A stretch of 64,000 nt of DNA from NCBI RefSeq assembly GCF_014697425.1, contig NZ_JACJRU010000001.1, forward strand, positions 1 to 64,000, in the 5' to 3' direction. This document shows, in pieces, positions 1 to 9,206 of this stretch. Origin of the DNA: Nostoc sp. FACHB-110 (GTDB taxonomy: Bacteria; Cyanobacteriota; Cyanobacteriia; Cyanobacteriales; Nostocaceae). The notes beneath the pieces are model-generated. The model was not told the origin of the DNA. It ran no database searches and worked only from the letters and a program-made list of their open reading frames with translations. Position 1 is the stretch's first letter. Each line of letters opens with the position of its first letter. The translations under genes and the position numbers were made by a program.

Positions 1-118
1 CGAAATACCCACTAAATCGCCAAACTCAGACACTTTCCACATAAACTTACTCACTATGGTTAGCTATGAATAAGTTTAGATAAGAATTTGGCTACTTAGT
101 CAAGCTCCACCACCGATT

Positions 119-1636
119 GTGATTGATCAGTTTCACTTTCAAGAAGATGGTGTTGGTTTTATTGACAAAAGCCGTGAACATCTTTATGTATTGGACTTAG
201 CAACTCGCAAAGCAGATATTCTCACCCCAGGTTCATTCAATGAGTATTTACCAGCCTGGTCACCTGATAGCAAAAATATTGCTTTTGTGAGTAAACGTGG
301 GCAAAATAGCGATCGCCACAATAATTGGGATATCTACGTCATCGCGGCCCAAGCTGGCGCAAAAGCCCATCAACTAACCATCTTTTCTGGCCCTGATAGT
401 AATCCTGATTGGAATAGTCGTCCGGCTTGGAGTCCTGATGGTAAGTTAATTGCTTATCTTCAAGGAGGTTCACCCAAGCTCATTGAATACGCCGTTTACC
501 ATCTTGCCGTCATCCCTGCCAAGGGTGGTACTCCACGTCTGCTGACTGCCAGTCTAGATCGCAACGTTGTGAAACCGCACTTTACAACAGATGGTAAATC
601 AATACTATTTTTAATCGAAGATGATGGCAACGTTCACCTCGCCAAGATCCCTTCAGCCGGGGGTAAAATTGAGCGATTGTTAACAGGAAGGCGAAATATT
701 AGCAATTTTGATTTAGGACGTGATGACAAAATCGCTTTAGTTTCCTCAACACCACAACAACCAAATGAAGTCTTCGCCCTCAGAGGTAAAGATTTGCGTC
801 CATTGTCGCACCAAAATGCTCAGTTGCTAGAGCAGCTAAATTTAGCAACCATAGATGAAATCAGCTTTAAGAGCAAAGATGGCACAGAAATTCACGGCTT
901 TCTCGTCAAGCCACCTAACTTTCAACCAGGGAAGAAATACCCGACACTGCTAATGCTGCACGGCGGGCCTGTGGGTCAGTTCACCAATCAGTTTATGTTT
1001 AATTGGCAGTTGTTTGCCTCTCAAGGCTATGTCGTTGTTGCTGTGAATCCGCGTGGTAGTTCAGGAAGAGGTGAAGCCTTTTCCAAGGCGATTTATGCAG
1101 ACTGGGGAAACAAAGATGCTCAAGATATTATTGCCGCTACTGATTATGCTATCGCTACCGGAATTGCATCACCATCGCATCTAGGAATTGGCGGCTGGAG
1201 TTATGGCGGGATGTTGACCAACTATACTATTGCTCAAGATACTCGTTTTAAAGCCGCAGTTAGTGGAGCTAGTGAATCCAATATTCTTGCAACCTATGGT
1301 ACTGATGAATATATTTATGACGAAGAACAGGAGTTAGGTGTACCGTGGAAGAACCTGAATACATGGCTGCGAATTTCTTTCCCATTCATTCATGCAGACC
1401 GAATTGTCACACCAACAATATTTATGGGAGGTGATCAGGATGCTTCTGTACCACTACACAACTCTGAGCAGATGTATCAAGCACTCAAAAGCCTAGGAAT
1501 TGATACTCAACTAGTAGTTTATCCTGGACAGTCCCACGGAATCAGCAAACCGAGTTATCAACGTGATGTCTTAGAACGTTATTTAGCTTGGTATAATAAA
1601 TACCTAAAACCTTCAATCACAACTTTGCAGAAATAG
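119..1636 (+). CDS. S9 family serine peptidase (acylaminoacyl-peptidase/DPP-like), 5' end lost
   Basis: Prolyl-oligopeptidase-type hydrolase that would cleave short peptides or acyl-peptides. The C-terminal alpha/beta-hydrolase domain is complete: nucleophile Ser in GWSYGG (about residue 363), Asp in GGDQDASVP (about 443) and His in GQSHG (about 475), after an oxyanion-region HGGPVGQF. The N-terminal part keeps only some WSPD/G beta-propeller repeats. Relatives are usually 620-690 residues and this frame gives 505. The formal start is a GTG with no ribosome site, and family-like residues (PPPIV) continue upstream of it until two in-frame stops near 71-79, so the propeller N-terminus is missing or decayed. 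It converges on the chelatase gene. Family assignment is firm; whether it is expressed is doubtful, and it could be scored as a pseudogene. Confidence 0.75.
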   Translation: MIDQFHFQEDGVGFIDKSREHLYVLDLATRKADILTPGSFNEYLPAWSPDSKNIAFVSKRGQNSDRHNNWDIYVIAAQAGAKAHQLTIFSGPDSNPDWNSRPAWSPDGKLIAYLQGGSPKLIEYAVYHLAVIPAKGGTPRLLTASLDRNVVKPHFTTDGKSILFLIEDDGNVHLAKIPSAGGKIERLLTGRRNISNFDLGRDDKIALVSSTPQQPNEVFALRGKDLRPLSHQNAQLLEQLNLATIDEISFKSKDGTEIHGFLVKPPNFQPGKKYPTLLMLHGGPVGQFTNQFMFNWQLFASQGYVVVAVNPRGSSGRGEAFSKAIYADWGNKDAQDIIAATDYAIATGIASPSHLGIGGWSYGGMLTNYTIAQDTRFKAAVSGASESNILATYGTDEYIYDEEQELGVPWKNLNTWLRISFPFIHADRIVTPTIFMGGDQDASVPLHNSEQMYQALKSLGIDTQLVVYPGQSHGISKPSYQRDVLERYLAWYNKYLKPSITTLQK

Positions 1637-1711
1637 TCATAGAAGAGCTAATTGAAATCATGAAAAATCATATGACACAACTCAATTAGTCCCTTGATAA
1701 ATTGGTATTTT

Positions 1712-4700
1712 TTAAACTGTTACTCCTTCCAATTGTTCATCAGTTAACTCATATAACTGACGCAATTTATCTAATTTATCTTGATCAGCTGCCCAAAAAC
1801 CGCGCCCAGATGCTTCTAACATTCGGCTAATAATATTGCGGAAAGCTTCGGGGTTGGCTTGGCGTAATTTCTCAGCCATTTCTGGGTCTAAAGCGTAGGT
1901 ATCTGCGGCTTGGTCATATACCCAATCATCTTTAAAATCGGCAGTACCGCCCCAACCAATTAAGGCTGTCATCCGTTGCGAAATTTCATAAGCACCGCCA
2001 GAACCTTGATTTGCCATTGCTTGCGCCCATTTGGGATTTAGCAATTTGGTGCGATATTCCATCCGCAGCAAATCTTCTAGGTTGCGGGGTGTGGTGTCTT
2101 TGGAGAAACTTTCGACAAAGCTGGTAGTTACCTTTTTACCGCCTTGTTTTTCGGCGGCTTTTTTCAAACCACCTGTGTTGGCGTAATATTCTTGAATATC
2201 GGTTAAACCATATTCTACCGAATCAATTTCTTGAACGATGCGATCGCTCGTTTTCAATAATTGATTCAACACCTCTGGTCTAGCTTGGCCTTTATCTTGT
2301 CTGCCATAACTAAACACATTGCGGCTTTGCCAAGTGTTACCTAACTCTTCCCCAGATTCCCAATTACCATCAACAACCCTATCATTTACCAAAGAACCAA
2401 AATCACCCGCAGGGTTAGAAAATAACCTTGCTGAAGCATTTTCTACACCTTGCGCCTTTAAAGCTAAAGCGTGTTTTCTGATAAAATTCTGTTCTTCCGA
2501 CTCATCTGCCTCAGCCGCCCGGAAAAACAAATCATCCAATAATTCGATGATATTCACAAAACTATCACGGAAAATTCCCGACAAATTACCCAACACATCA
2601 ATGCGGGGATGTCCCACCTCAGCCAAAGGTTTCAATTCATAACGAACAATTCGGCCAGTACCTTCCTTCACAGGTTCCGCACCAACTAATTCCAGCAGAA
2701 TTCCTAAAGATTCACCCTTGGTTTTAATTGCATCTAAACCCCACAATAAAACCGCCACCGTCTCAGGATACTTCCCATGTTCTTCTAAATGCTGGGCGAT
2801 AATTTTCTGGGCAATTTCCCTACCCCTCTCATACGCAGCAGGTGAAGGCATTCTATAAGGATCTAACGCATGAATATTCCTTCCCGTCGGCAAAACCCCA
2901 GCACCATCACGCAACAAATCACCACCAGGCGCAGGCGGAATATACTCACCATTCAACCCCCGCAACAAATTTGTTAACTCATCCGTAGTTCTTTTTAATA
3001 AACTTCTAATTTCCTCCTCCTCTCCGTGTCCTCTGTGCCTCTGTGGTTCGTTTCCAAAATAAGCCTCCAAATAAGCCGCCATCTCCTCCTCATTTGGCGC
3101 TTCACCCAAAGTATGCAACCCAGAAGAAAACAGCCGATTCTCCAAAACCTGCAAATATTCGTACAACGTCACCAAATAATCATCAAAAGCATGACCACTA
3201 AACATTCTGATATTTTCTGGCGTAAAAGGAATGCCTAATTTTTTCGCATCCTCAAACGGACAATCAACATCTAAACCCGTATCAACAATCTTTTTACAAA
3301 TCCCTTCCTTCAGCACATAATTCTTTTTCGGGTCTTCTCGATACTCTGCAATTAAATCGCGCAATGCCACCAATTCCTTATACAAACCTGCACGCCCATA
3401 AGGCGGTACATTGTGCGAAATTAACACCCCATAACCGCGACGCTTTGCCAAAATTGACTCCGAAGGATTATTCGCCGCATATATATATAGATTGGGCAAA
3501 TCACCTAACAAAATATCTGACCAAGAATAACCCGTATTTCCTAAAGGCGAACCAGGCAACCATTCCACAGTACCGTGCATACCAAAGTGAACCACAGCAT
3601 CAGCTTGCAACTCATTTTGCAACCATTTATAAAAAGCAGCATATTGCGGATGCGGAGTTAAATCGCGTTCAAACATTAACCGCATTGGGTCACCTTGAAT
3701 GCCTAACGGTGGTTGGACACCTATCCAGACATTACCTAATTGCACTCCACCAATGTGCAGTTCATCCCCATAAGTTTTAATCCCGCTTCCTGTTAAAGAT
3801 TTCCATTGTTTTTCAACGCGAGATGTGCGGAGATATCCCAACCATTTTTCTAATTGACGGGCATTAACAGTATTGGGGAGTGGGGAGGAAGTTGTTTCTA
3901 GCCCCTCGTCAGCTGCTTTCACTTGGCGAATTAATTCTTCCCCATCTTCGGGGATGTCGCCTAAGTTATAACCTTGGTCTTGGAGTGCATGAAGTAATTT
4001 AATTAAGCTGCGGGGAACATTTAATAATGCAGCTGTGCCGGCTGCACCATAACCAGGCGGGAAACCATATAAAATAATGGCAATTTTCCGTTCCGATGCT
4101 GGTGTTTGCCGTAAATTAATCCAGCTTTTGACTCTACCAATTAATCGCTGTACCCGTTCGGGAACCAGATAAATATTTTCGCCCACCAAACCGCCGAGGG
4201 GAACGGTATCAATCGCCCCGTCAAGTTCTGGTAAAGCATATAAAACTACACTTTGTAAGCCGCCGACACCTTGGCGTGTCCAAGAATGGATATCTTGAAT
4301 TAATAAGGGTGCGGCGACAATATAAGGCACATTTTTAGCAGTTAAGATGCGCTTGGCTACTTCGACTTGGCGGCCTGCTTCCATTGAACCAGCCGGGCCA
4401 CCCACTAAAGGAAAGCCAATGGTAGAAACAATGGCATCAACTTTAACTGCATCTTGGGAAAGTGAGGGAGTTTCAATGTTATTGAGTTGCCGTTGTTGCT
4501 GTTCGTAGTCGGTTGTCATCCAGTCACGTACGGCTACGTGTCCCTCTACGCCGTTGATGAAAATGGGTAAGGGAATTAAGCCAGCTTCTTCAAAGCGGCG
4601 AATTAATTGGGGGATGTATGGTTGTTTGGTGATGACGTGTTTGCGGTAAAGCAATATTCCAACAACTGAGGACTTAGAAGCATTCCTTCTGCCTCCTGCC

Positions 4701-5389
4701 TCCTGCCTCCTGCCTCTTTCTTGATACCATTCCAAATATTGGCGAGGCGTTTCAAAAAACCCTTGGTAGTCGGGATGGAGTAATCCCATGTTGGGGGTTT
4801 CGACTGGCGGGGGGATGTCGCCAATTTTTAAGCCTAGATATTTTTCTGCGAGTGTCCAGAATAATGAAGCGACATTTTCGGGGCCGCCTGCATTCCAGTA
4901 ACCATAGATAATTAGCCAGTTGCGTAAGTCTTGGACTTTCTGGACTGGGACGAATTTTAAGAGTTTCGGGCCGATTTTTAAGAAGCTGATGTAACCTGCG
5001 AGTTTGTCTTCTTCGCGTCCATTGCTGAATTTGTCGAGGATGAATTTAACTGGCTTGGGCATTCCTTTGGGTTTGTCACCAATGGCAAAGTCTCCCAACT
5101 TGGTTAAACTCATCAATTCCAAAGCTGACTCAAACACAAGCCGGATGGGAACTTGGCTAAGGCGATCGCGCAGCCACAAAACTTGGTCATAATCAAATAG
5201 TAAGCTGCCAAAAAATACGTCAGCGTCACGCAGTGCTGCTTCCACTTCCGCACGCTTACTGGTAATATCGCGATCGCTAAACACCCGAATATCTAAATCA
5301 GGACAGCGAGATTCAGCCACAGTTGCCGCTTTTCTGTATAAGTCAGCGTTGAACGATTCAAACCCAGCAATTAAGACAATCCGTTTCAT
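1712..5389 (-). CDS. chlH: Magnesium-chelatase H subunit-family protein (ChlH/BchH-like paralogue)
   Basis: Large porphyrin-binding subunit of the ChlH/BchH/CobN family, which inserts Mg2+ into protoporphyrin IX (chlorophyll synthesis) or Co2+ into corrin with ATPase partners. Family signatures seen are VVHFGMHGTVEWLPG (about residue 598), SWSDILLGDLPNLYIYAANNPSE and RGYGVLISHNVPPYGRAGLY. At 1225 residues it is shorter than the usual cyanobacterial ChlH (about 1330), and its N-terminus (MKRIVLIAGFESFNADLY) differs from what I remember of canonical ChlH. It may therefore be the second, specialised H-type paralogue rather than the main one. Two low-complexity stretches, around residues 224-236 and 777-791, are encoded by repeat DNA (see those entries) and read in frame. 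There is no ChlI/ChlD gene beside it. The family is clear; Mg versus Co specificity is not decided here. Confidence 0.85.
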   Translation of the reverse strand: MKRIVLIAGFESFNADLYRKAATVAESRCPDLDIRVFSDRDITSKRAEVEAALRDADVFFGSLLFDYDQVLWLRDRLSQVPIRLVFESALELMSLTKLGDFAIGDKPKGMPKPVKFILDKFSNGREEDKLAGYISFLKIGPKLLKFVPVQKVQDLRNWLIIYGYWNAGGPENVASLFWTLAEKYLGLKIGDIPPPVETPNMGLLHPDYQGFFETPRQYLEWYQERGRRQEAGGRRNASKSSVVGILLYRKHVITKQPYIPQLIRRFEEAGLIPLPIFINGVEGHVAVRDWMTTDYEQQQRQLNNIETPSLSQDAVKVDAIVSTIGFPLVGGPAGSMEAGRQVEVAKRILTAKNVPYIVAAPLLIQDIHSWTRQGVGGLQSVVLYALPELDGAIDTVPLGGLVGENIYLVPERVQRLIGRVKSWINLRQTPASERKIAIILYGFPPGYGAAGTAALLNVPRSLIKLLHALQDQGYNLGDIPEDGEELIRQVKAADEGLETTSSPLPNTVNARQLEKWLGYLRTSRVEKQWKSLTGSGIKTYGDELHIGGVQLGNVWIGVQPPLGIQGDPMRLMFERDLTPHPQYAAFYKWLQNELQADAVVHFGMHGTVEWLPGSPLGNTGYSWSDILLGDLPNLYIYAANNPSESILAKRRGYGVLISHNVPPYGRAGLYKELVALRDLIAEYREDPKKNYVLKEGICKKIVDTGLDVDCPFEDAKKLGIPFTPENIRMFSGHAFDDYLVTLYEYLQVLENRLFSSGLHTLGEAPNEEEMAAYLEAYFGNEPQRHRGHGEEEEIRSLLKRTTDELTNLLRGLNGEYIPPAPGGDLLRDGAGVLPTGRNIHALDPYRMPSPAAYERGREIAQKIIAQHLEEHGKYPETVAVLLWGLDAIKTKGESLGILLELVGAEPVKEGTGRIVRYELKPLAEVGHPRIDVLGNLSGIFRDSFVNIIELLDDLFFRAAEADESEEQNFIRKHALALKAQGVENASARLFSNPAGDFGSLVNDRVVDGNWESGEELGNTWQSRNVFSYGRQDKGQARPEVLNQLLKTSDRIVQEIDSVEYGLTDIQEYYANTGGLKKAAEKQGGKKVTTSFVESFSKDTTPRNLEDLLRMEYRTKLLNPKWAQAMANQGSGGAYEISQRMTALIGWGGTADFKDDWVYDQAADTYALDPEMAEKLRQANPEAFRNIISRMLEASGRGFWAADQDKLDKLRQLYELTDEQLEGVTV
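3013..3056 (-). repeat. In-frame repeat insertion in the chelatase gene (CTCTGTGCCTCTGTGGTTCG family)
   Basis: The segment contains CTCTGTGCCTCTGTGGTTCG, and a very similar string recurs in non-coding DNA near 48905-48930. Read on the minus strand it encodes the charged run NEPQRHRGHGEEEE, which looks like an inserted linker between conserved ChlH blocks. A dispersed repeat that entered the gene without breaking the frame is the simplest reading. Confidence 0.6.
4690..4717. repeat. Heptamer array (TGCCTCC x4) inside the chelatase gene
   Basis: Four tandem 7-bp units, the last with one change. On the coding strand they give the Arg/Gly/Glu-rich string RGRRQEAGGRRN around residues 225-236. Heptamer arrays of this kind are common between genes in Nostocales. 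Here the array lies inside a long intact gene, and the flanking sequence restores the frame. Confidence 0.75.
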
Positions 5390-5429
5390 GCCCGTAAGCT
5401 ACGCAATATTTCTTTACTTAAATTCTAAT

Positions 5430-5652
5430 CGTGGTTGCGGGTTGATTGTGAAACATCTGTCTTTAGTTCACCAAGTAACCGAGAGTTTGTCTTTAGAGTC
5501 AAGGTAATCACTATTTTCCACCCAAAGATTAATCTGGCATTTTGGCAGATTTCCTCAAGTCTAAGTTGGTATGGTGATATCCGCGAATGTCTTTGTGCGA
5601 CAATTACCGACTTGCAGAATCCCTCGGCTAACTACCGGGGGGCTTTTTTTGA
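5430..5652 (+). ncRNA. Candidate small RNA ending in a strong intrinsic terminator
   Basis: This 344-bp gap between the two divergently placed minus-strand genes holds no convincing protein gene. It ends on the plus strand with a textbook terminator (next entry), although no plus-strand gene lies upstream to need one. A further short hairpin, AATCTG paired with CAGATT near 5530-5552, lies inside it. A free-standing small RNA would explain this; no promoter was identified with certainty. An open frame at 5435-5752 crosses the terminator and resembles no known protein. Confidence 0.3.
5621..5650 (+). terminator. Intrinsic transcription terminator
   Basis: Stem CCCTCGG/CCGGGGG with a 7-base loop (CTAACTA), then GC and seven T residues. 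On the plus strand this is a strong Rho-independent terminator. It does not serve either flanking gene, since both are on the minus strand. Confidence 0.75.
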
Positions 5653-5733
5653 TATAAATACAGGAGTTGTGGTGCGATCAGCAACTTCCTACTTTTCGAT
5701 AAAATCATTAATATATCAACAAAAAATTAAACA

Positions 5734-6981
5734 TCACAATAAAGAGAGTTGATTAGCTGATTGATTTACTACATAAGCAACAGGCTTGGTAATTTTTCTG
5801 ACTTTTCCTTCTTCCACTGCTCTATTTAACCAATCTTGCATCTGTGATTGTCTAACTTCCAAAGATTGTGCTAAAGATTTCGTATCTTTGGGTTGATTTA
5901 AATGGCTAAGAATTACAGGTAAAACAGCAGTATATATATCAATTTTTGGAATTACCTTTAAATCTTGATTATCAGTGGATACATTTACTTTTATACTTGT
6001 CTGAATTTTGGGAGATTCAACAGATTCCATCAAACAACTATGTTTTTCTAAAAGTTCTTTTAAAGAATCATTCCAAGGTTCAGAAGGAAATGATTTTGCT
6101 CCCTGATTAAACAATTGTTGATTACCTTCAGCAGCATTAGGAAACATTCTGACAAAAACGGGAACTTCCTTAATTTTAGATAATGCTTCTACTGCACCAG
6201 CCCAAGTACCACCTTTGCCAAAGGATGAGCTAACTACAAGGGCATAATCAGCTAAACTATATATGTATTTATTACGTCCCATCGCGTTACCGGCATTAAA
6301 ACCAGCGTCAGGATCATAACTAGAAACTAAGGTAAGTTTACCGTCTTTAATGCTAGAGCGATACTTACTATTAACTGCTGCTTTAGTCAAACTATCTGCC
6401 AGTATACCAACAGATGTTCCACCTGCATTTAAAACACTGAGCATTGCTGCTTGATCTACCCCACGCGCTCCTCCTGAAACTATTTGTATTCCTCCCATAG
6501 CACTAGCTTTGGCAACTTTTTGAGTGTAATTAAGAATTTCTTCATCAATATCACGAGAACCAACAATTGCTAATCCTCCTCTTGACAGTAATTCAACATT
6601 TCCTACTCCATAAAGAATAGCTGGTGCGGAATGTCTTAAGCGTTGTTTCAGAAGTTTTGGATAGTTGCTATCACTTCTACCAAGTATCCATAAACCCTTA
6701 CTCGTCCATTTTTCTACTGCTAAACTTAGCATTACACCGCGTTCTAATAGAGCTAATAGTCTATCAGTTTCAATCTTATTAAAACTAGCTTTTTGTAATA
6801 GATATTTTGCATTTGCTTCGAGTAAATCTGCTGGACGCATTTGATTTTCTATCAACCATTCAGCTACAGAGTTATACTCATTTAAGGTAAGAGGTTGAGG
6901 TTCAATCTGGCGATTTTGCCCAAAGCTGGCACATAAAAGTAAAATTACTTGTGTATCTGGTGGTAAAACATGGTTTAACAT
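5734..6981 (-). CDS. dprA: DprA/Smf-like DNA-processing protein
   Basis: DprA-family protein with the SLOG-type Rossmann fold. DprA classically binds single-stranded DNA and loads RecA during transformation, but many copies occur in mobile or defence loci. Visible motifs are the fold entry LAIVGSRDID (about residue 138), the phosphate-binding-like VSGGARGVDQAAM (about 168), and a winged-helix-like C-terminus (about 350-405). It is 415 residues and the start ATG has GGGAG 7 bases upstream. It begins 5 bp after the helicase gene, so the ribosome site lies at the helicase 3' end and coupled translation is likely. The motifs diverge from ordinary housekeeping DprA (for example GGARGVD for GLARGID). 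Together with the helicase partner this suggests a specialised paralogue rather than the genome's competence gene. Confidence 0.8.
   Translation of the reverse strand: MLNHVLPPDTQVILLLCASFGQNRQIEPQPLTLNEYNSVAEWLIENQMRPADLLEANAKYLLQKASFNKIETDRLLALLERGVMLSLAVEKWTSKGLWILGRSDSNYPKLLKQRLRHSAPAILYGVGNVELLSRGGLAIVGSRDIDEEILNYTQKVAKASAMGGIQIVSGGARGVDQAAMLSVLNAGGTSVGILADSLTKAAVNSKYRSSIKDGKLTLVSSYDPDAGFNAGNAMGRNKYIYSLADYALVVSSSFGKGGTWAGAVEALSKIKEVPVFVRMFPNAAEGNQQLFNQGAKSFPSEPWNDSLKELLEKHSCLMESVESPKIQTSIKVNVSTDNQDLKVIPKIDIYTAVLPVILSHLNQPKDTKSLAQSLEVRQSQMQDWLNRAVEEGKVRKITKPVAYVVNQSANQLSLL
5735..5774 (+). repeat. 40-bp direct repeat, copy 1 (3' end of dprA-like gene)
   Basis: Matches 9361-9400 at roughly 34 of 40 bases, including an exact 18-base core AGAGTTGATTAGCTGATT, in the same orientation. 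Each copy spans the 3' end of a minus-strand gene. The pair brackets the helicase/DprA unit. Confidence 0.7.
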
Positions 6982-6986
6982 GATTG

Positions 6987-9110
6987 TTACTCCCCTTGTC
7001 CTAATGAATTGAGTGCTAAGGCTACAGGAAAAACCTGACCACTACCAGCACTACGTAACAGTGCAGCAATTACTGTAAAAGTCCAACGGGAATCTACCAT
7101 ATCATCTACAAGAAAGACAGCACCACTCATACCTGGGAAAGTATCAATAACAAATGCCCCATTTAAATTATGAGCTTGTTGATAACTATTACTCATAGAT
7201 TTTTGTAACTTTGTTTGATGCACTTTCCTCACAATAGGTTTAAAAGGTAGACGTAACTGATTAGCTAATCTTTGTGCAAAATTAGGTACAAGTTCTGGTC
7301 GATTTAATGAAGGAACACAAGTTACCCAAGTAGGAAAAGGTTGTGGTTGCCAACGTTGAATCATTTCCCGCATACTTTGCACCAACGCATCATCAAAATG
7401 ATTATCTCTATATTTACCTTGCTTCACTAATTCTCCCCATCCAGCATCACCCCACAGAGATAATGCTCTTCCTGCTTCTGCTATTAAGTTATTCTTAATA
7501 TTTCCTGAAAAGTTGTAACTTGACAATGCTTGTGATGGCCATTGTTTACGCGGTTCAATAATTTGATTGCTACGACGTAGATATATAACTGCTTGATTGA
7601 CCATCTCAATTGAACAAGTTACTGGTAATAAAGGCATACTTAAGCAGACAGCACATTTACCGCAATTAACTGGATGAGGGTCATCTAATTCCTTTGCCAA
7701 AAAAGCCATTAAGCATTCTGTACTTTGCATATATTCTGACATTTTGGCTTGTTCTTGACGACGAATTTCTGTTAATTTGGTAATCTTTTCAATATCAGGT
7801 CGATAATTTATGGGGTTAGCATACCATTTTGAACCTTGCTTACTTACTGGTGAAGGAAATTCTAGAGACAAAAGTTTTAAAACTTTATCAATTTGCCCTC
7901 GTGAAAGATTGAGATTTTGTTCTAATTGCGGAACAGAAAGACCTTCTGTAGCTTGGTTGAGTGCATCTAATACCTGTTGTGTATGTATTTGTGGTGGAAA
8001 GGCTGTATTGATGAAATAATTAGTAATTTCATCATCTTCATCACCACTGAGAAGGACTCCGTAAGCAGCGTCTACTGCCCTACCTGCTCTTCCTACTTGT
8101 TGATAATAGTGTACAACAGAGCCAGGACGTTGATAATGAATTACAAAACCTAAATCTGGTTTATCAAAGCCCATACCTAAAGCAGTCGTGGCTACTAACG
8201 CTTTAATTTGATTATTTAGAAGTTCGTCTTCTAAAGTTATACGACTCTCACTTTCTAAATCGCCATGATATGCTTTTACGTTAATACCTTGGATGGTTAA
8301 CCAATTAGCAACTCGATTAGCATCTCTAACAGTTAATGTATAGATAATTCCACTACCAGGTAAGTTTGGTAAATTTTCAGCTAACCATGCCATTCTTTGG
8401 GCTGGACTGGGAAGGTAAATATTTTGCAGACGCAAACTTTCTCTAGTTAAATCGCCTCTCCTAACCTGTAGATTAGCTCCTAATTGATTAATAATATCAT
8501 CAACGACTCGATTATTTGCTGTAGCAGTCGTAGCCAGAACAGGAATATTTTGTGGTAATGCTTGTAAGATTCTGACAATGCGCTGATAGTCGGGACGGAA
8601 GTCATGACCCCAATCGGAAATACAATGTGCTTCATCAACTACAAATAAACCTATACGTTGTGATATTGGCAATAAAATATTTTCTCTAAACTCATCGTTA
8701 GCTAATCTTTCAGGTGAAATTAGTAAAATATCTACTTCTCCTGCTAACAATTTAATTTTAACCACTTCCCATTCTTCTTGATTACTAGAATTAATTGTTG
8801 CGGCTTTTACTCCTATCCGTTGTGCGGCTGCAATTTGGTTTCGCATCAAAGCTAGAAGAGGTGAGATTAAAATACTACAACCAGCACCTTGATCTCTAAG
8901 TAATCGTGTTGCTAAAAAATAAACTAAACTTTTACCCCAGCCAGTACGTTGAATAACGAGTAAACGAGATCGCCTCTCAACTAACTCTTGTATAGATTCC
9001 CATTGTCCAGGACGAAAATTTGCTGTTGGTTTATTTAAAGCTTGGCGTAAGAAGGATAAAGCTTCTTCTTTCATAGATGCACACTTCACAAGATATTCTT
9101 GTTGTAACAT
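6987..9110 (-). CDS. recQ: RecQ-like DNA helicase with C-terminal phosphoribosyltransferase-like domain
   Basis: Superfamily 2 RecQ-type 3'-5' DNA helicase. Walker A is RTGWGKS (residues 55-61) and the Walker B box is DEAH (159-162) followed by the RecQ-typical CISDWGHDFRPDY. Other family marks are LATTATAN and the arginine-finger motif QVGRAGR. Zinc-ligand cysteines CGKCAVC lie near 480-487. The last 140 or so residues are not an HRDC domain. They resemble a ComF-type phosphoribosyltransferase, with an acidic PRPP-loop-like VDDMVDSRWT near 668-677. It is first in a two-gene unit with the DprA-like gene. An alternative ATG 12 codons downstream exists. The helicase-PRTase fusion beside DprA suggests a defence or incoming-DNA role; that is inference from domain content. 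Confidence 0.85.
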   Translation of the reverse strand: MLQQEYLVKCASMKEEALSFLRQALNKPTANFRPGQWESIQELVERRSRLLVIQRTGWGKSLVYFLATRLLRDQGAGCSILISPLLALMRNQIAAAQRIGVKAATINSSNQEEWEVVKIKLLAGEVDILLISPERLANDEFRENILLPISQRIGLFVVDEAHCISDWGHDFRPDYQRIVRILQALPQNIPVLATTATANNRVVDDIINQLGANLQVRRGDLTRESLRLQNIYLPSPAQRMAWLAENLPNLPGSGIIYTLTVRDANRVANWLTIQGINVKAYHGDLESESRITLEDELLNNQIKALVATTALGMGFDKPDLGFVIHYQRPGSVVHYYQQVGRAGRAVDAAYGVLLSGDEDDEITNYFINTAFPPQIHTQQVLDALNQATEGLSVPQLEQNLNLSRGQIDKVLKLLSLEFPSPVSKQGSKWYANPINYRPDIEKITKLTEIRRQEQAKMSEYMQSTECLMAFLAKELDDPHPVNCGKCAVCLSMPLLPVTCSIEMVNQAVIYLRRSNQIIEPRKQWPSQALSSYNFSGNIKNNLIAEAGRALSLWGDAGWGELVKQGKYRDNHFDDALVQSMREMIQRWQPQPFPTWVTCVPSLNRPELVPNFAQRLANQLRLPFKPIVRKVHQTKLQKSMSNSYQQAHNLNGAFVIDTFPGMSGAVFLVDDMVDSRWTFTVIAALLRSAGSGQVFPVALALNSLGQGE

Positions 9111-9206
9111 TACTATCTAAGTGTGTACTAACATACTATTGCTGTAATCAAGCAAAATTTTAGAAAATAAAATATAATATTTATTTCACAAATAAATTGG
9201 TTAACA

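Noticed and set aside
2319..3780. Plus-strand open frames inside the chelatase gene
   Set aside because: Wholly antisense to a long, clearly homologous ChlH-family gene, with no recognisable protein content.
5435..5752. 105-codon plus-strand frame between the chelatase and DprA-like genes
   Set aside because: Runs through a strong terminator, has no ribosome site and no recognisable motif; a small RNA explains the region better.
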